Source: JALQTD01 sp965656785
GTDB lineage: Bacteria; Bacteroidota; Bacteroidia; Flavobacteriales_D; Sanyastnellaceae
Length of the DNA stretch: 64,000 bases
Reading direction: 5' to 3'
NCBI GenBank assembly: GCA_965656785.1
Contig: CBFHLY010000008.1
Location: 38,089 to 102,088 of the forward strand
The notes beneath the pieces were generated by a model. That model was not told where the DNA came from. It searched no databases and worked only from the letters and a program-made list of their open reading frames with translations. The first letter of the stretch is position 1. Every line of letters begins with the position of its first letter. A program made the translations under genes and the position numbers. Shown here piece after piece: positions 25,800-36,100 of this stretch.

Positions 25800-26768
25800 G
25801 TGAACATTCACCAAAACGCGCTCACGTTTCAAGCAGAAAAACCGGTGGTTTTGACCATCGGTACCTTCGACGGCGTGCACGCGGGACACCGGTCTGTTTT
25901 GCGGCGCTTGCAGGAGCGAGCGGCGGAACGCGGAGCGGAGTCGGTTTTGCTCACTTTCGACCCCCATCCGCGAACGGTGCTGCATCCGGAGCACCACGGA
26001 TTGCGGCTCTTGAATACGCTTGGGGAAAAGGCGGCGTTGTTGGAAGGTGCGGGGTTGGACCATTTGGTTGTCCACCCCTTCAACCTGGAACTCGCGAGGA
26101 TGAGCCCGAAAGATTACGTGCGCGACCTGTTTGCAGATGGCATCCGGCCGGATACGGTCATCGTGGGATACGACCACCGCTTCGGTCGGAACCGCGAGGG
26201 GTCGTTCGAATCGCTGACGAACCTCGGACTGGTGCACGGATTTGAGGTGGAGGAATTGCCGGCGCATTACGAGGAGGAGACGCGGGTCAGTTCGACCAAG
26301 GTGCGGGAGGCGTTGCAAGTGGGCGATGTGGAATCGGCGGCGAAGTGGTTGCGCGCGCCGTTTCCGCTCACGGGGCGGGTGGTGCGCGGGGAAGGGAAGG
26401 GCCGGACGTGGGGGTTTCCGACGGCGAACCTCGTGCCGAGCTTGGCGCTGAAGGCGGTGCCCGCAGAGGGGGTGTATGCGTGTTGGGCGTATGTGGACGG
26501 GGAGGCGATGCGGGCCATGGTGAACATCGGGCAGCGCCCGACCGTGTCGTTGGCGGGGACGCGGAGCATCGAGGCGCACCTGTTGGATGTTGATCGCGAC
26601 CTGTACGGGTCGGTCTTGCAATTGCATTTCATGGCGCGGCTGAGGGAGGAGCGCAGGTTTGAGGGCCCCGAAGCGCTCGTGGCTCAACTTCGGGACGACC
26701 GGGAGGCGGCGATGGCGGTTTTGGCCCAAGCGCCCGCGGCCTTGTTCAACTCCACCTTTCCCGCATGA
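25800..26768 (+). CDS. ribF: Bifunctional riboflavin kinase / FAD synthetase
   Basis: RibF makes FMN and then FAD from riboflavin and ATP. The 322-aa protein starts at GTG 25800 (MNIHQNALTF), placing the adenylyltransferase motif TIGTFDGVHAGH at residue 20 as in relatives. The nucleotidyltransferase domain includes LLTFDPHPRTVL and GYDHRFGRNREG with the later SSTKVREAL. The kinase domain has GEGKGRTWGFPTANL and VNIGQRPTV. No ATG is better placed; an upstream open extension has no family similarity. The stop overlaps the next gene start (ATGA at 26765). Confidence 0.93.
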   Translation: MNIHQNALTFQAEKPVVLTIGTFDGVHAGHRSVLRRLQERAAERGAESVLLTFDPHPRTVLHPEHHGLRLLNTLGEKAALLEGAGLDHLVVHPFNLELARMSPKDYVRDLFADGIRPDTVIVGYDHRFGRNREGSFESLTNLGLVHGFEVEELPAHYEEETRVSSTKVREALQVGDVESAAKWLRAPFPLTGRVVRGEGKGRTWGFPTANLVPSLALKAVPAEGVYACWAYVDGEAMRAMVNIGQRPTVSLAGTRSIEAHLLDVDRDLYGSVLQLHFMARLREERRFEGPEALVAQLRDDREAAMAVLAQAPAALFNSTFPA

Positions 26769-27403
26769 GCCGGCTCCTCCTTGCCCTCGTGTGGCTCGCG
26801 CCCCTCCTGCTTTCGGCCCAAACCGACCTCATCGTTCCCGCCTTCACCCCGCTCGCTCCGGGCGACAGCACGTGGATCGGCGCCCCGGTCTATACGTCCC
26901 TGAAGGAAGCCCTTGCGGTGGAAGATCCCACCACGATTTACCGGCTCGACCTCAGCCGACAGCGCCTCCGTTCCGTGCCGGGCGAACTCGCGCGGTTCAC
27001 CCAACTGCGGGAACTGCGCCTCGACCGCAACAAACTCGACTCGCTCCCCGCGTTCCTCGGCGATTTCTCCCTCCTCGAACTGTTCTCCGCCGAAGAAAAT
27101 GAGCTCACGGCGTTCCCCGCCGCCATGTGGAACTGGCCGCAATTGCGGGAACTCCGCCTTGGAAACAATTGGATTGCGTCCATCCCCATCGACATCGATG
27201 CGCTCGACCGGCTGGAAGTGCTGAGCTTGTGGTCGAACGTCATCGGAAACTTTCCCGTTTCGCTCAGTGAATTGCCGAAACTGCGGCAGTTGGACTTGTT
27301 GAACAACGACATGACGGCCGAAGAGCAGGAGCTCTTGCGGATTTGGCTCCCGGATGTGGAGTTGATCATGTCGGAACCTTGCCGATGTGAATTCGAGGAT
27401 TAG
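26765..27403 (+). CDS. Leucine-rich-repeat secreted protein
   Basis: The 212-aa protein has a signal peptide (MSRLLLALVWLAPLLLSAQ) and about five leucine-rich repeats of 22-23 residues: YRLDLSRQRLRSVPGEL, LRELRLDRNKLDSLP, LRELRLGNNWIASIP and so on. LRR proteins bind other proteins; the partner is unknown. It is translationally coupled to ribF upstream and overlaps pnuC downstream, which is an odd place for a secreted LRR protein. Confidence 0.85.
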   Translation: MSRLLLALVWLAPLLLSAQTDLIVPAFTPLAPGDSTWIGAPVYTSLKEALAVEDPTTIYRLDLSRQRLRSVPGELARFTQLRELRLDRNKLDSLPAFLGDFSLLELFSAEENELTAFPAAMWNWPQLRELRLGNNWIASIPIDIDALDRLEVLSLWSNVIGNFPVSLSELPKLRQLDLLNNDMTAEEQELLRIWLPDVELIMSEPCRCEFED

Positions 27404-27938
27404 GTGGTGGGAAGAGCCGGTGGCGGCGGGATTGAATTTGGGGTACACCGTGTTGTACCTGCAGGAGTCGGCTTGGGCGTTTCCTGTGGCTGCCGTCGGA
27501 GCGGTGCTCTTTTTCTTCGTGTGTGCGCGCCGGGGGATGTTGGCTGAAGCGGGCCTGTGGATCTTTTATTTCGGGTACGCGGTGTATGGGGGCTTCGCGA
27601 CGGCGGGCGATTGGCCGGAACCGAGGTTCGCGGGGTGGGGGCCGCACGCGCTGTCGTTGGTGGGGGTGGCGGTCGGAACGTGGGCCTTGACGCGCGGATT
27701 GAACCGGTGGGGCGAACGAACCGCGGTGGGGTTGGACGCGTTCACCACAGTGGGCAGCTTGGTGGCCACGGGGTGGATGCTGGCGTTTGACCCGGTGAAT
27801 TGGTGGTATTGGATGGTCATTGATGCGGCCGCGGTCGTGCTCTACTGGCGGAATGGCTTGCGCTGGGGCGCGGCGCTGTTCGCGGTGTACACGCTCCTCG
27901 CGGTGGAGGGATGGTTCAACTGGCTTGCTTGGCCATGA
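27387..27938 (+). CDS. pnuC: PnuC-family nicotinamide riboside transporter
   Basis: The 183-aa membrane protein has about six to seven helices. It starts at GTG 27387, overlapping the LRR gene by 17 bp. The N-terminus begins a few residues before the first helix. Family features are ESAWAFPVAAVGAVLFFFV, the repeated Trp pairs and the segment NWWYWMVIDAAAVVLYW, which corresponds to the conserved PnuC Trp/Asp motif. It takes up nicotinamide riboside. The next gene, overlapping at ATGA 27935, encodes the matching kinase, which supports the substrate. Confidence 0.88.
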   Translation: MNSRIRWWEEPVAAGLNLGYTVLYLQESAWAFPVAAVGAVLFFFVCARRGMLAEAGLWIFYFGYAVYGGFATAGDWPEPRFAGWGPHALSLVGVAVGTWALTRGLNRWGERTAVGLDAFTTVGSLVATGWMLAFDPVNWWYWMVIDAAAVVLYWRNGLRWGAALFAVYTLLAVEGWFNWLAWP

Positions 27939-28459
27939 ATTCAGGCCAAATCGTCATCACCGGCGTCGAGTCGTCCGGAAAAACCACCCTCAGCCACCTC
28001 TTGGCCGACGCCACGGGCTGGCCCCACCTTCCCGAACGCGCCCGCACCGATCCCGCCGTCCTAGCAGGAGCCCACGGCCCGGCCGACCTCCAGCGCCTCC
28101 TGACCGAACAATCCATCGCCGCGCATGCGGCCGGACCCGGCCCCATCCTGTGCGACACGGGCGCGATCGTCCTGTCGATTTGGTCCGAAGTCCGCTTCCA
28201 ACACCCCCTGCCCGCCGCCCAATCCGTCGCCCGCGAAGCCGCCCTCTACCTCCTCTGCACCCCGGACCTCCCCTGGGAACCCGACCCCTTGCGGGAATCC
28301 CCTGACCTTGCGGAACGCCTTGCCCTGCACGAGCGGTACCTCGCCCGCCTCGCCGCATGGCAACTCCCCCATGCCCAAATACGCGGAAACGCCCTCGAGG
28401 GGCGTTTCCAACAAGCCGTTTCGGCCTTGCGTCAATTCGGTTTCGCCATCAACGGATGA
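27935..28459 (+). CDS. NadR-type nicotinamide riboside kinase
   Basis: The 174-aa P-loop kinase starts at ATG 27935, overlapping the pnuC stop. It has Walker A GVESSGKTTL, PERART, LCDTGAIVLSIWSEV and a C-terminal NALEGRFQQAV, as in the kinase domain of NadR. It lacks the adenylyltransferase and DNA-binding domains of enterobacterial NadR, so it should phosphorylate imported nicotinamide riboside to NMN. With PnuC this forms a two-gene NAD salvage unit in the ribF cluster. Its 3' end overlaps the convergent tonB gene by 11 bp and contains a strong palindrome (28385-28409). Confidence 0.88.
   Translation: MNSGQIVITGVESSGKTTLSHLLADATGWPHLPERARTDPAVLAGAHGPADLQRLLTEQSIAAHAAGPGPILCDTGAIVLSIWSEVRFQHPLPAAQSVAREAALYLLCTPDLPWEPDPLRESPDLAERLALHERYLARLAAWQLPHAQIRGNALEGRFQQAVSALRQFGFAING
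28385..28409. repeat. Perfect 10-bp palindrome inside the 3' end of the riboside kinase gene
   Basis: Arms 28385-28394 and 28400-28409 are perfect inverted copies with a 5-nt loop. There is no T-run, so it is not a standard terminator, but it lies where the convergent transcripts of the kinase and tonB genes meet. Confidence 0.6.
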
Positions 28460-29153
28460 TGAACTTCACCGGAATGGTGTACTGAACGCTCACCGTCTTT
28501 CCGCGCTGCTCGCCCGGCTCAAAGTCCGGCAAGCTTTCCACCACGCGCACCGCCTCCTTGTCCAAGCGCGGATCCACCTCGCGCAACACTTTCACATCCC
28601 GAACCTTCCCGTCCTTGCCGACGACGAAGTAGACGAATACAGTGCCTTGGATGCCCGCGTCCTTCGCGATGGGCGGGTATTTCGTATTAGAGGAGACGTA
28701 CCGAATGATTTCCATCTGGGTGCACGTGTGGCGCTCATCACCGCGCATGGACTTGCAGTCGCCCAAAGCTGGCATGTTCTCGACCACCATGAAGGGAATG
28801 TCCTCTTCCAATTCCTCTTCCACTTCCTCGATGATTTCGATTTCGGTGTCCTCGTCGAGTTCAATGTCCTCGATTTCGAGTTCTTCCTCGATTTCCTCCT
28901 CATCGTCCACGATCTCAATCACCGTCGTTTGCTGCGGCGGAGGAGGCGGGGGAGGCGGCTGAACAATGTTCACGGGGATCTCCTCGTCTTCGAGCAAATC
29001 CGCTTCGAAATCGATGGCTTGGATGATGGCCACATCGTACGATGTCCACGCCAAAGCCGACAAGAGGAGCGACAACGAAGCCACGAATCCCAAGGCCCGC
29101 CACGCGGTGCGCTTGTTCTCCAAATCGGCTTCTGGGGTTTTACGACTCAACAT
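28449..29153 (-). CDS. tonB: TonB-family energy transducer
   Basis: The 234-aa protein has one N-terminal transmembrane helix (ALGFVASLSLLLSALAW) and a Pro-rich stretch (QPPPPPPPPQQ). A long acidic region follows (mostly Glu, Asp and Ile, residues 82-118), then a C-terminal TonB domain (YPPIAKDAGIQGTVFVYFVVGKDGKV, FEPGEQRGKTVSVQYTIPVKF). It passes proton-motive energy to outer-membrane receptors. It is at the end of the sprA region, as in other Flavobacteriales, but has its own promoter element 27 nt upstream. The acidic spacer is longer than in proteobacterial TonB but common in this phylum. Confidence 0.9.
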   Translation of the reverse strand: MLSRKTPEADLENKRTAWRALGFVASLSLLLSALAWTSYDVAIIQAIDFEADLLEDEEIPVNIVQPPPPPPPPQQTTVIEIVDDEEEIEEELEIEDIELDEDTEIEIIEEVEEELEEDIPFMVVENMPALGDCKSMRGDERHTCTQMEIIRYVSSNTKYPPIAKDAGIQGTVFVYFVVGKDGKVRDVKVLREVDPRLDKEAVRVVESLPDFEPGEQRGKTVSVQYTIPVKFIIR

Positions 29154-29172
29154 GCGTTTGCGTTTGTGCGCC

Positions 29173-29180
29173 CGAAATTA
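29173..29180 (-). promoter_or_regulatory. -7 promoter element TAATTTCG for tonB
   Basis: TAnnTTTG with one mismatch, 27 nt upstream of the tonB ATG. The rest of the 133-bp gap to the VanZ-like gene shows nothing else. Confidence 0.5.
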
Positions 29181-29286
29181 GGGATTCTTCCCGGATTGGC
29201 AGGCGCGATGAAGTGAAAATGCGCGGGCACGGACGGGGATTTAACGTTCGCGGCGCCCAAACGATTGTTCAAAAAGCAGGCCAAAA

Positions 29287-29694
29287 TCAAGCGAAGCCCG
29301 GCCAAAACCGGTACACCACGCGGAAACTCAGCCAAGCCAGCCCCACGCCCACCGCATCGGCCACCGCATCCCACGCGTCAGGAAAGCGACCCGGGCACCA
29401 AGCCCCTTGCATGCCTTCCAAAGCGATGCCCAATAAAACGCACCCGAACGTCGCCCAAACCCGTCCCACGCGCAGCACCCCCGACTTGCCCAGTCCCACG
29501 AACACGCTGTGGGCGAACGTCAGGAACAACCCCATGTGGACGAGCTTGTCCACGTGCAGCGCATCGAGCCAACTCGCGTGGGCAATGTCCTCCCCCGGCA
29601 GAGCGTGCAGGGCCACAATCAGCAGCAGCAACAAGCCCGGCACCACAGCGTGGCGCATCCGAGGACGTTTGGCGGTGGTCTTTGTGAGCATCAT
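29287..29694 (-). CDS. VanZ-like membrane protein
   Basis: The 135-aa protein (ATG 29694; 29691 is equally possible) has about four helices and the VanZ pattern: HVDKLVHMGLFLTFAHSVF, GIALEGMQGAWCPGRFPDAWDAVADAVGV. Function in most bacteria is unknown; VanZ itself gives low teicoplanin resistance. It lies 19 bp downstream of gcvH, a pairing that recurs in Bacteroidota next to sprA. It is probably co-transcribed with gcvH. Confidence 0.85.
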   Translation of the reverse strand: MMLTKTTAKRPRMRHAVVPGLLLLLIVALHALPGEDIAHASWLDALHVDKLVHMGLFLTFAHSVFVGLGKSGVLRVGRVWATFGCVLLGIALEGMQGAWCPGRFPDAWDAVADAVGVGLAWLSFRVVYRFWPGFA

Positions 29695-29713
29695 GGCCAC
29701 CCGGACGCTGGAA

Positions 29714-30091
29714 TCAGCCGATGTGCGCGCCGTAGGCCGAGGCGTCAAGCAGGGCTTCCACCGCCGCAGGGTCGCTCACCTTCACCTTGATCAACCAGCC
29801 CGCCCCGTAGGGGTCGGAATTGACCAAAGCCGGATCGTCTTCAACGGCGCTGTTGAACTCCAGCACCTCACCGGCACACGGCATGAACAGGTCGCTGACC
29901 GTCTTCACCGCCTCCACGGAGCCGAAAACTTCCTCCGCATCCAGCGACTCCCCTTCGGTGTCCACTTCCACGAATACAATGTCCCCCAACTCACCCTGAG
30001 CGAAGTCCGTGATGCCGATGGTGGCCACGTCGCCCTCGAGGCGCACCCATTCGTGCTCCTTCGTGTAACGCAATTCTGCTGGAATGTTCAT
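29714..30091 (-). CDS. gcvH: Glycine cleavage system H protein
   Basis: This lipoyl carrier of the glycine cleavage complex has 125 aa. It shows the family N-terminus LRYTKEHEWVRLEG, ITDFAQGELGDIVFVE and the lipoylation site FGSVEAVKTVSDL, where the Lys carries lipoate. ASAYGAHIG closes the protein. The other gcv genes are not nearby. A -7-like element, TAATTTAG, lies 12 nt before the ATG, suggesting a leaderless transcript besides any read-through from sprA, which ends 17 bp upstream. Confidence 0.95.
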   Translation of the reverse strand: MNIPAELRYTKEHEWVRLEGDVATIGITDFAQGELGDIVFVEVDTEGESLDAEEVFGSVEAVKTVSDLFMPCAGEVLEFNSAVEDDPALVNSDPYGAGWLIKVKVSDPAAVEALLDASAYGAHIG

Positions 30092-30095
30092 GCGG

Positions 30096-30103
30096 CTAAA
30101 TTA
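30096..30103 (-). promoter_or_regulatory. -7-like element TAATTTAG for gcvH
   Basis: One mismatch to TAnnTTTG, first T 12 nt before the ATG. It lies in the 16-bp gap after sprA. Confidence 0.45.
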
Positions 30104-30107
30104 CACG

Positions 30108-33100
30108 TTACTGATTCAAGTTGAACCGCAGCGACACCCCGGAATTGATGTTCGAAGTTGCGAAAGACGTCGAGATGTAGGGGTTGGTGATTTGGTGGTC
30201 GTAGAACGCCCGCAGCGTGAGCTTCGACGACACCTCCAGGTCGGCGGAGAACTTGATGGAAACGAGTTTTTGACCCGCCGTCACTTGGTTCTGCCGCTCT
30301 TGCATCTTCCGGATGATGGTCGAATTGTCGCGGATGTTCACGTCGCAGCGCAGGACGAGGTCCGTTTCGTCGAGCATTTGGACCGGCAGCTTGCCGTGCG
30401 TCCGCAGGAACGGATTCGGAATGTTCCGCAGCGTGTAGCCGGTGCCGATGACGAGGGTGTGGCTCTTCGTCTCCGTGATTTGGTAATTCGTCAAGCCAAA
30501 CACCACATTCCGATCCCGCTTGATTTCCACTTTCACCTGCGGCTCGCTCTCGTTCGCGGCATTCAACGTCATGTCGAAGCCGATGAGCGGTGCCAACTGC
30601 TCGGAGATTGAGACGGTGTTGTACTGGCGCGGCGTGATGAAGTTCCCGAAATCGCTCTGATCAAACGACGTGGGCAAGCCCGTCAACGGGTCCTCCTCGT
30701 AGCTCAGGTTCGTCAAGTAGCTCGTGGTCAAGGTGGACCGGTAGCTGTGGTTGATGTTGAACCGCTTGAAGTACTGCTTGAAGAACGGCGACTTCGTCAA
30801 ACCGTCAAACGTGACCCGCCAGTTCGGGGCGATCGGCGTATTGAACACGTCCAGTTCTACGTTGTCCGGATCGAGTCCCATATAGGCCGCCATGAACGCG
30901 GGGATGGTCACTTCCTGCGACGTCGGGCCCCAACCGATGAAGTAGCCATTTGCTTCCGGCTCATCGAGTTGGTAGCTCTGGTCGTTCAACCGGCTTGAAA
31001 TGGTCCGGCGGTAGTTCAAGAAGTTGCCCCAAATATCCGAGTCGAAACTCTCGTCGTCGTTCACGAAAGCCGTCGGCCACGTGAAGATCGTGGCGCTGTA
31101 TTGGCCCGTTTCGTTGGGGGTATCGTTCAGCCACTCTTGCAGGTCCTCGTTGTAGCGGTAGAAACTCTGGTAGTTTCGCGTGATGTTCCGATTCGCCGTC
31201 AGTTCGACCTTCATGTGCTTGAAGGGCTGCAGGTTTGCCCGCGCATTGAACGTCTCCGTGTACGTTTCCGTGAATTGCTGGTTCAAATTGGGTTGTTGGA
31301 CGAGCCAACCTTGATCCGCCGCAAACTGGGCGAAGTCGCCCGTGCGATCTCCCAGAACGTTCGTGTTTTGGTGGCCCACCAGGAACTCCCAACCAGGCGC
31401 CCCGAAGTCCTCATCAAAGCCCGCATAACGCGCCCGCTGCGCATAGCCCGGCAACAGCATGCCCTCGTTGCGGCTGTAGGTCGCGCTCACGTTTTCAATC
31501 ATCATGATCAAACGCAGCAGGTGTTCGACCGGATTGATTTCGAGCTTGATTTTCTCGTCGTCGGAGTTGCCAAACCCATCGCGGTCCTCGTTGTTGATGT
31601 CCCGAGTCGGGCGGCGCGGCGCACGCGGCGGCGACAACACGTCCTTCAAAAACGGCACCTTGTTGTACAGGTTGAGGAAATTCGCCTGGTAGTTCAAGCT
31701 CAACTTCCGCGAGTTTTGGATGGTGTTGCCAAGGGTGTCCTGCGAGAACGGCGCGCGATCCCACCGGTACGTGCCTTCGTATTGCGCGTCTCCCGTCATG
31801 AAGTTCACGAGCGGCAACTTGTCGAACGGCAAGCGATACCGCGCATTCAGCGTGTGGTTGTACGTCGTGACCTCACCGGCATCCCGCAGGTTGTTCAGGA
31901 CCGTATCGCGGTAGGCATTGAACAAATCGATGTCCGTGCGGTCGATGACGCCCACCGGTTCGCCGACGAGCGCCTGCGCCCCCGCATTGAAATCAAAGGT
32001 CAGCGCTTGCGTCAAGTCGTATTTCACCGTGTAGTTCCGCGTCCAGTTCCACGTCTTCAGGACCTGGGTGTTGATCAGCAGGCCCGTGTTGACGCCCAAA
32101 AGCGCTTCGGTGTTGTTGCGGACGCGCTGGGTTTCGTACCGGCGGTCCATTTGGGACGACGCCGTGAACTGCTTGATTCCCAGGTAGAAATTGAAGTCGG
32201 TGAGCCACTTGAAGAACGCCACGTCCTGAAGGAAGCCGATCTTGCCAAACGGCTTGAACTGGTGCGGTGAATTCGAGAAGTTGTAGGTCAATCCGCCATG
32301 GTGTTCCCGGTTGATCTGGAACTCCGTATTGACGTCGCGCCGGTACGTTTCGTTGAAGGTGTAGTTCCCGGTGAAATTGCCGGGCTTCAAGAAGTTGAAC
32401 ATGCGCAAGATGCCCGAAGACGTGCCGCCGCCACCGCCGCCGCCGCGTCCACCCCGAGCGCTGCCACCAGCTGACGGGCCACCGCGCATGGAGGCGGAGA
32501 CCGTCTCGCTGCCGTCGCCGCGTTGCGCATTCCGATCGGAACTGCCGCCGCCACCGCGCAACTGCGGATTGATCTTGATGCTGGAGAAATTGACTGATCG
32601 AAGCCGCTGCACGGATTTGGCCTGTTCCCGACGCTCCGTCGAAAGGCCCTCCTGCTGAGCCATCTCCAAATCCGGACTCAGTGGGTCGTACTGCGGCGTT
32701 GAGATCTGCTCGCTGAAGCCCACGTACATCGGCAACGTAATGCCCAAACGCTTCGGCAGCACCTTGCCCAATTGAATGGTGCCCGATGCGTCAATCCCTT
32801 GAAGCGTTTCCTGCTGCCGATCCTGCACTCGGTCCTCGAGGCCGCCAAAACCGGGCACGCTCATGTTCGCTGCCACGCTGACGTTCGCCAAATCCGCAAG
32901 CTTCGCGTTCATCTGCGCCACCACAGCCCAGCCGCCCTCCTCATTGAAGTCGGACAAGCGCAACTCGTTGACCCACACGACCGCACACTTATCGAGGCCA
33001 TCGTCCTCGCCCCAAGGGTTCGTATCCTGGTCCGGGTTCCGGATGCCCACCATCAACATGGTCACGTTCGCGAGGTTCGGGTTTCCGCGCACTGCAAGGC

Positions 33101-36100
33101 GCACGTTCCCATCCATGACCGCGTATTCCTGCGACATGGGGAACCCGGTGGGGCGCTCGATCTTGAGGTTCTGCCACTTTTGGAACTCGATGTCCATGTT
33201 GTTCGCCTCAGGCCAAATCGCGTTGTCATCTCCTGTATACCAGGGCGTTACCTCCAACGGGATTTCATACTCGTAGTAATTCGACTCGAAGTCGCTCCCC
33301 AACCGAATGAAGGCCGTGAGGTCTCCGTTGTCGAGCGAAGTGCCGTTGGGCCCCGCCTCGGCGTGGACGAACATCTTCAACCGGCGATACCGCCGCATGT
33401 CGTAATTGATGTTCCGGTAAGCGCCGCGCGCGTCGCCGTCCTCGAGTTCGCACACCGCAAGCTCGAGCGACTGCTCGTTCAGTCGGCGCTGGTTCGCCGT
33501 ACCCACATCGATCTCGCGGAGGATGCCCGGAGGGGTCACGTACGGCACCGGGTCGCGGTTGCCGTTTTCTTCGATGTTAACCGCAGACAGTGCAAACGAG
33601 GTCGAAGCGGGATCGTCGGGCTCGAGTTCCTGCATGCCCGCCAGCGACTCCATGTACCGGCGCCATTCTCCGCGGATGAGCTCCAACCGCGCAAACCGCA
33701 GCGTGACCTCCTCGCTCCAGCCCTTCATGAACATCCGAATGAACCGAATGGACCGGAAATCGGTGATGCCCCCAACGCGGTTTTCAAATTCTCGCACTGG
33801 AATCTTGAACTGGTACCACCGCACCGTCCGCTGCTCGTCGTTCGCTGTGGTGACCGTTTGCTCAAACGAGTCGGTGACGTAGTTTTTTCCGATGCTGTTG
33901 GGGCCCAAATCCTGTGGGCGCAACGAAACCCGGTATTGGTAGTAGCTCTCGATGGTCGACAGCGTGATGTCTTGGTTGATGTCCTCCGTGTTCGGAATGG
34001 TGGTGGACGTAATCGGGTAGCCGTCGGGCGCGCCGGTGTTCGAGTTGTTCTCGTAGCCGTTGAAGTCGGCATAGCGCTCGAGGATGGTCTCTTCGTTTGC
34101 TTGCGCCTCGGGATTGCGGAAGTAGCGGAAGTTGTCCGCGGAGGGGTCGCTTTGGTATTCTGACAAAGCGGCCGGATCCAACCAATCGGTCAGCGACTCC
34201 AACCACTCGGCGAAGTGCTCCTGCTCCCCCGCATCCGGCAAACCGTCGAGGCCCACGTCCTGCAACACGTAGGAGCCGGACGAGTTGTCGAACGCGTTCA
34301 CCACGTTGAAGGTAGAAGGATCCGGGTACAGCCCCCAAATCGACTCCAAGACCGGCAATTCCGTATTGCTTTCGGAAGGCAAGCCGTTCTCATAGCTCAA
34401 TTGGCTGTCGTTCAAGACGTCCTCCGACACGTTGCCCAAGTTGAAATACAAATCGCCCCCCGTGATGTTGTCCGAATCCTCGTTGAACGGATCCATCAGC
34501 CAGAACTGCACGTACTCGATGTTCGCGAGTTCGAAGTCGGTGGTGGTCAATGCGCGCTGGATGCCGCCCCAGCGGGACTCCGGCTCAAGCAGCGTCCCGT
34601 CCGGCGAGAGGCCCGATGACAGTCCGTCCGTCCCGAGCGGCTCCTCGTAGTTGTAGGGGCCGCGCACATTCGGGCGGAACGTTAAGTCGAGGGTCGGTGT
34701 GTTGGGCGGCGTTCCCGTAGGCAGTTCCCGGTTCGGGAAGACCTCGCCCTCGAGGACTTCGCGGGAACGGTGGTCGCTCTTCACGTCGGCCGAAACCTGC
34801 CCGTCCTGCAGCCCCGAACCGCGGAAGAACTGCGGATCGATGGTGTACCAACTCAGCTGCGCCCGATTGTAGTTGCTGACCAAACTGTCCTCGAGCTGAG
34901 CTTCCGGAAACAGGTTGTTCTGCAAGCGCGGCGTCGAAGCCAAAAACCAGCGCGACACGGAACGAATGTCGATGGCACTTTGGCTCCCCTCAAAATCGTC
35001 CACATAAGCGTTTCCTTGATCACCCACCGCACGGCTGTGTCCGGGAATGAGGTAGGCGCCTTCCGCCGAGATGTCGATGGATGAAGTGGCGGTCGTTTCG
35101 TAGAACGGAAGTTTGTCCACAATTTCGGTCAACAGCTGGCTCTCGGTTTGCCAAGCGAAGTCGAGTCCGAGGATGGAGTTGTTCACCGGCTCGTTGCCGA
35201 TGTTCACCTTTTGGGTCAGTGGCCGTTCCCGCAAATTCAACGCCGTCGCGCCGAACACGAGGTCGTCGCTGACCACGTAGTCGAAGCGCGTGCCCAGCAT
35301 CGTCTTCGTTTGGATGTTGAACAGGGAGTTGCTCTCGAGGCTGACCTTGATGGTTTGGCCCGACGAAAGGAGGCCGTCGTTGATGATGCGGACGCGGCCG
35401 AGGTTGTAATCGACCGTGTAATCCTGGTTCTCAATGAGGCGAACGCCACCGGCAGTGACCGTCACCGAGCCTTCGGGCACGTTCAGCGCATTGAGCGCGA
35501 TTTCCGAGCTTGTTTGGCTTTGGAACTGGCCTTTGATGCGAAAGCGGTTGAGCGCCGGAATCTGCTGAGCGGCCGTCTTCGTGCTGTCATATAGCGCCTG
35601 GAAAACAATGGTTTCGATGAGGGATTGGGCCAAATCCGGATCGTCCACCCGCTCCTCGATTTCCCTCCGCAAATTCGATCCAAATGGCTCGGTCGACGGG
35701 AAGAAGATGCGCCCAGTTTGGCTTTCAATCGTCCCTCCCATCGTGGCCGCATTGTCCACGAAATCGAACACCCCATCTTGCACCGACTGCCCATTGATGT
35801 CCAGCCGGTCCATGCCCAACAACTGCAACAGCAAGGTGCCATCCAACGGCTCGCGCGGGATGTAGTTCAAATCCACGCCCGTCGACGGGTCGTTGTACCA
35901 CAGGTTCAACCGGAAATCCTCGCGCGAAACCCCAAACGCCTGCATTGAATAGACGTTCTTCATCATCACCCGCCACAGCGGCGCCGGATCTCCGTTGCTC
36001 AGCTGTACCTGGGTCACCGACGACTTCAGCATCTTCAGGACCAACGCGTCGGGCGCCACAAACCCGTCCTGCGACAGCGTTCCCACCTTGTAGGTTTCCC

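Noticed and set aside
28940..28965. GC-rich low-complexity tract resembling a structured regulatory element
   Set aside because: It encodes the polyproline spacer of TonB on the minus strand.
32420..32560. Low-complexity GC tract in sprA as a possible insertion or repeat element
   Set aside because: It encodes a Gly/Arg/Ser-rich loop in frame with sprA; no flanking repeats or frame change.
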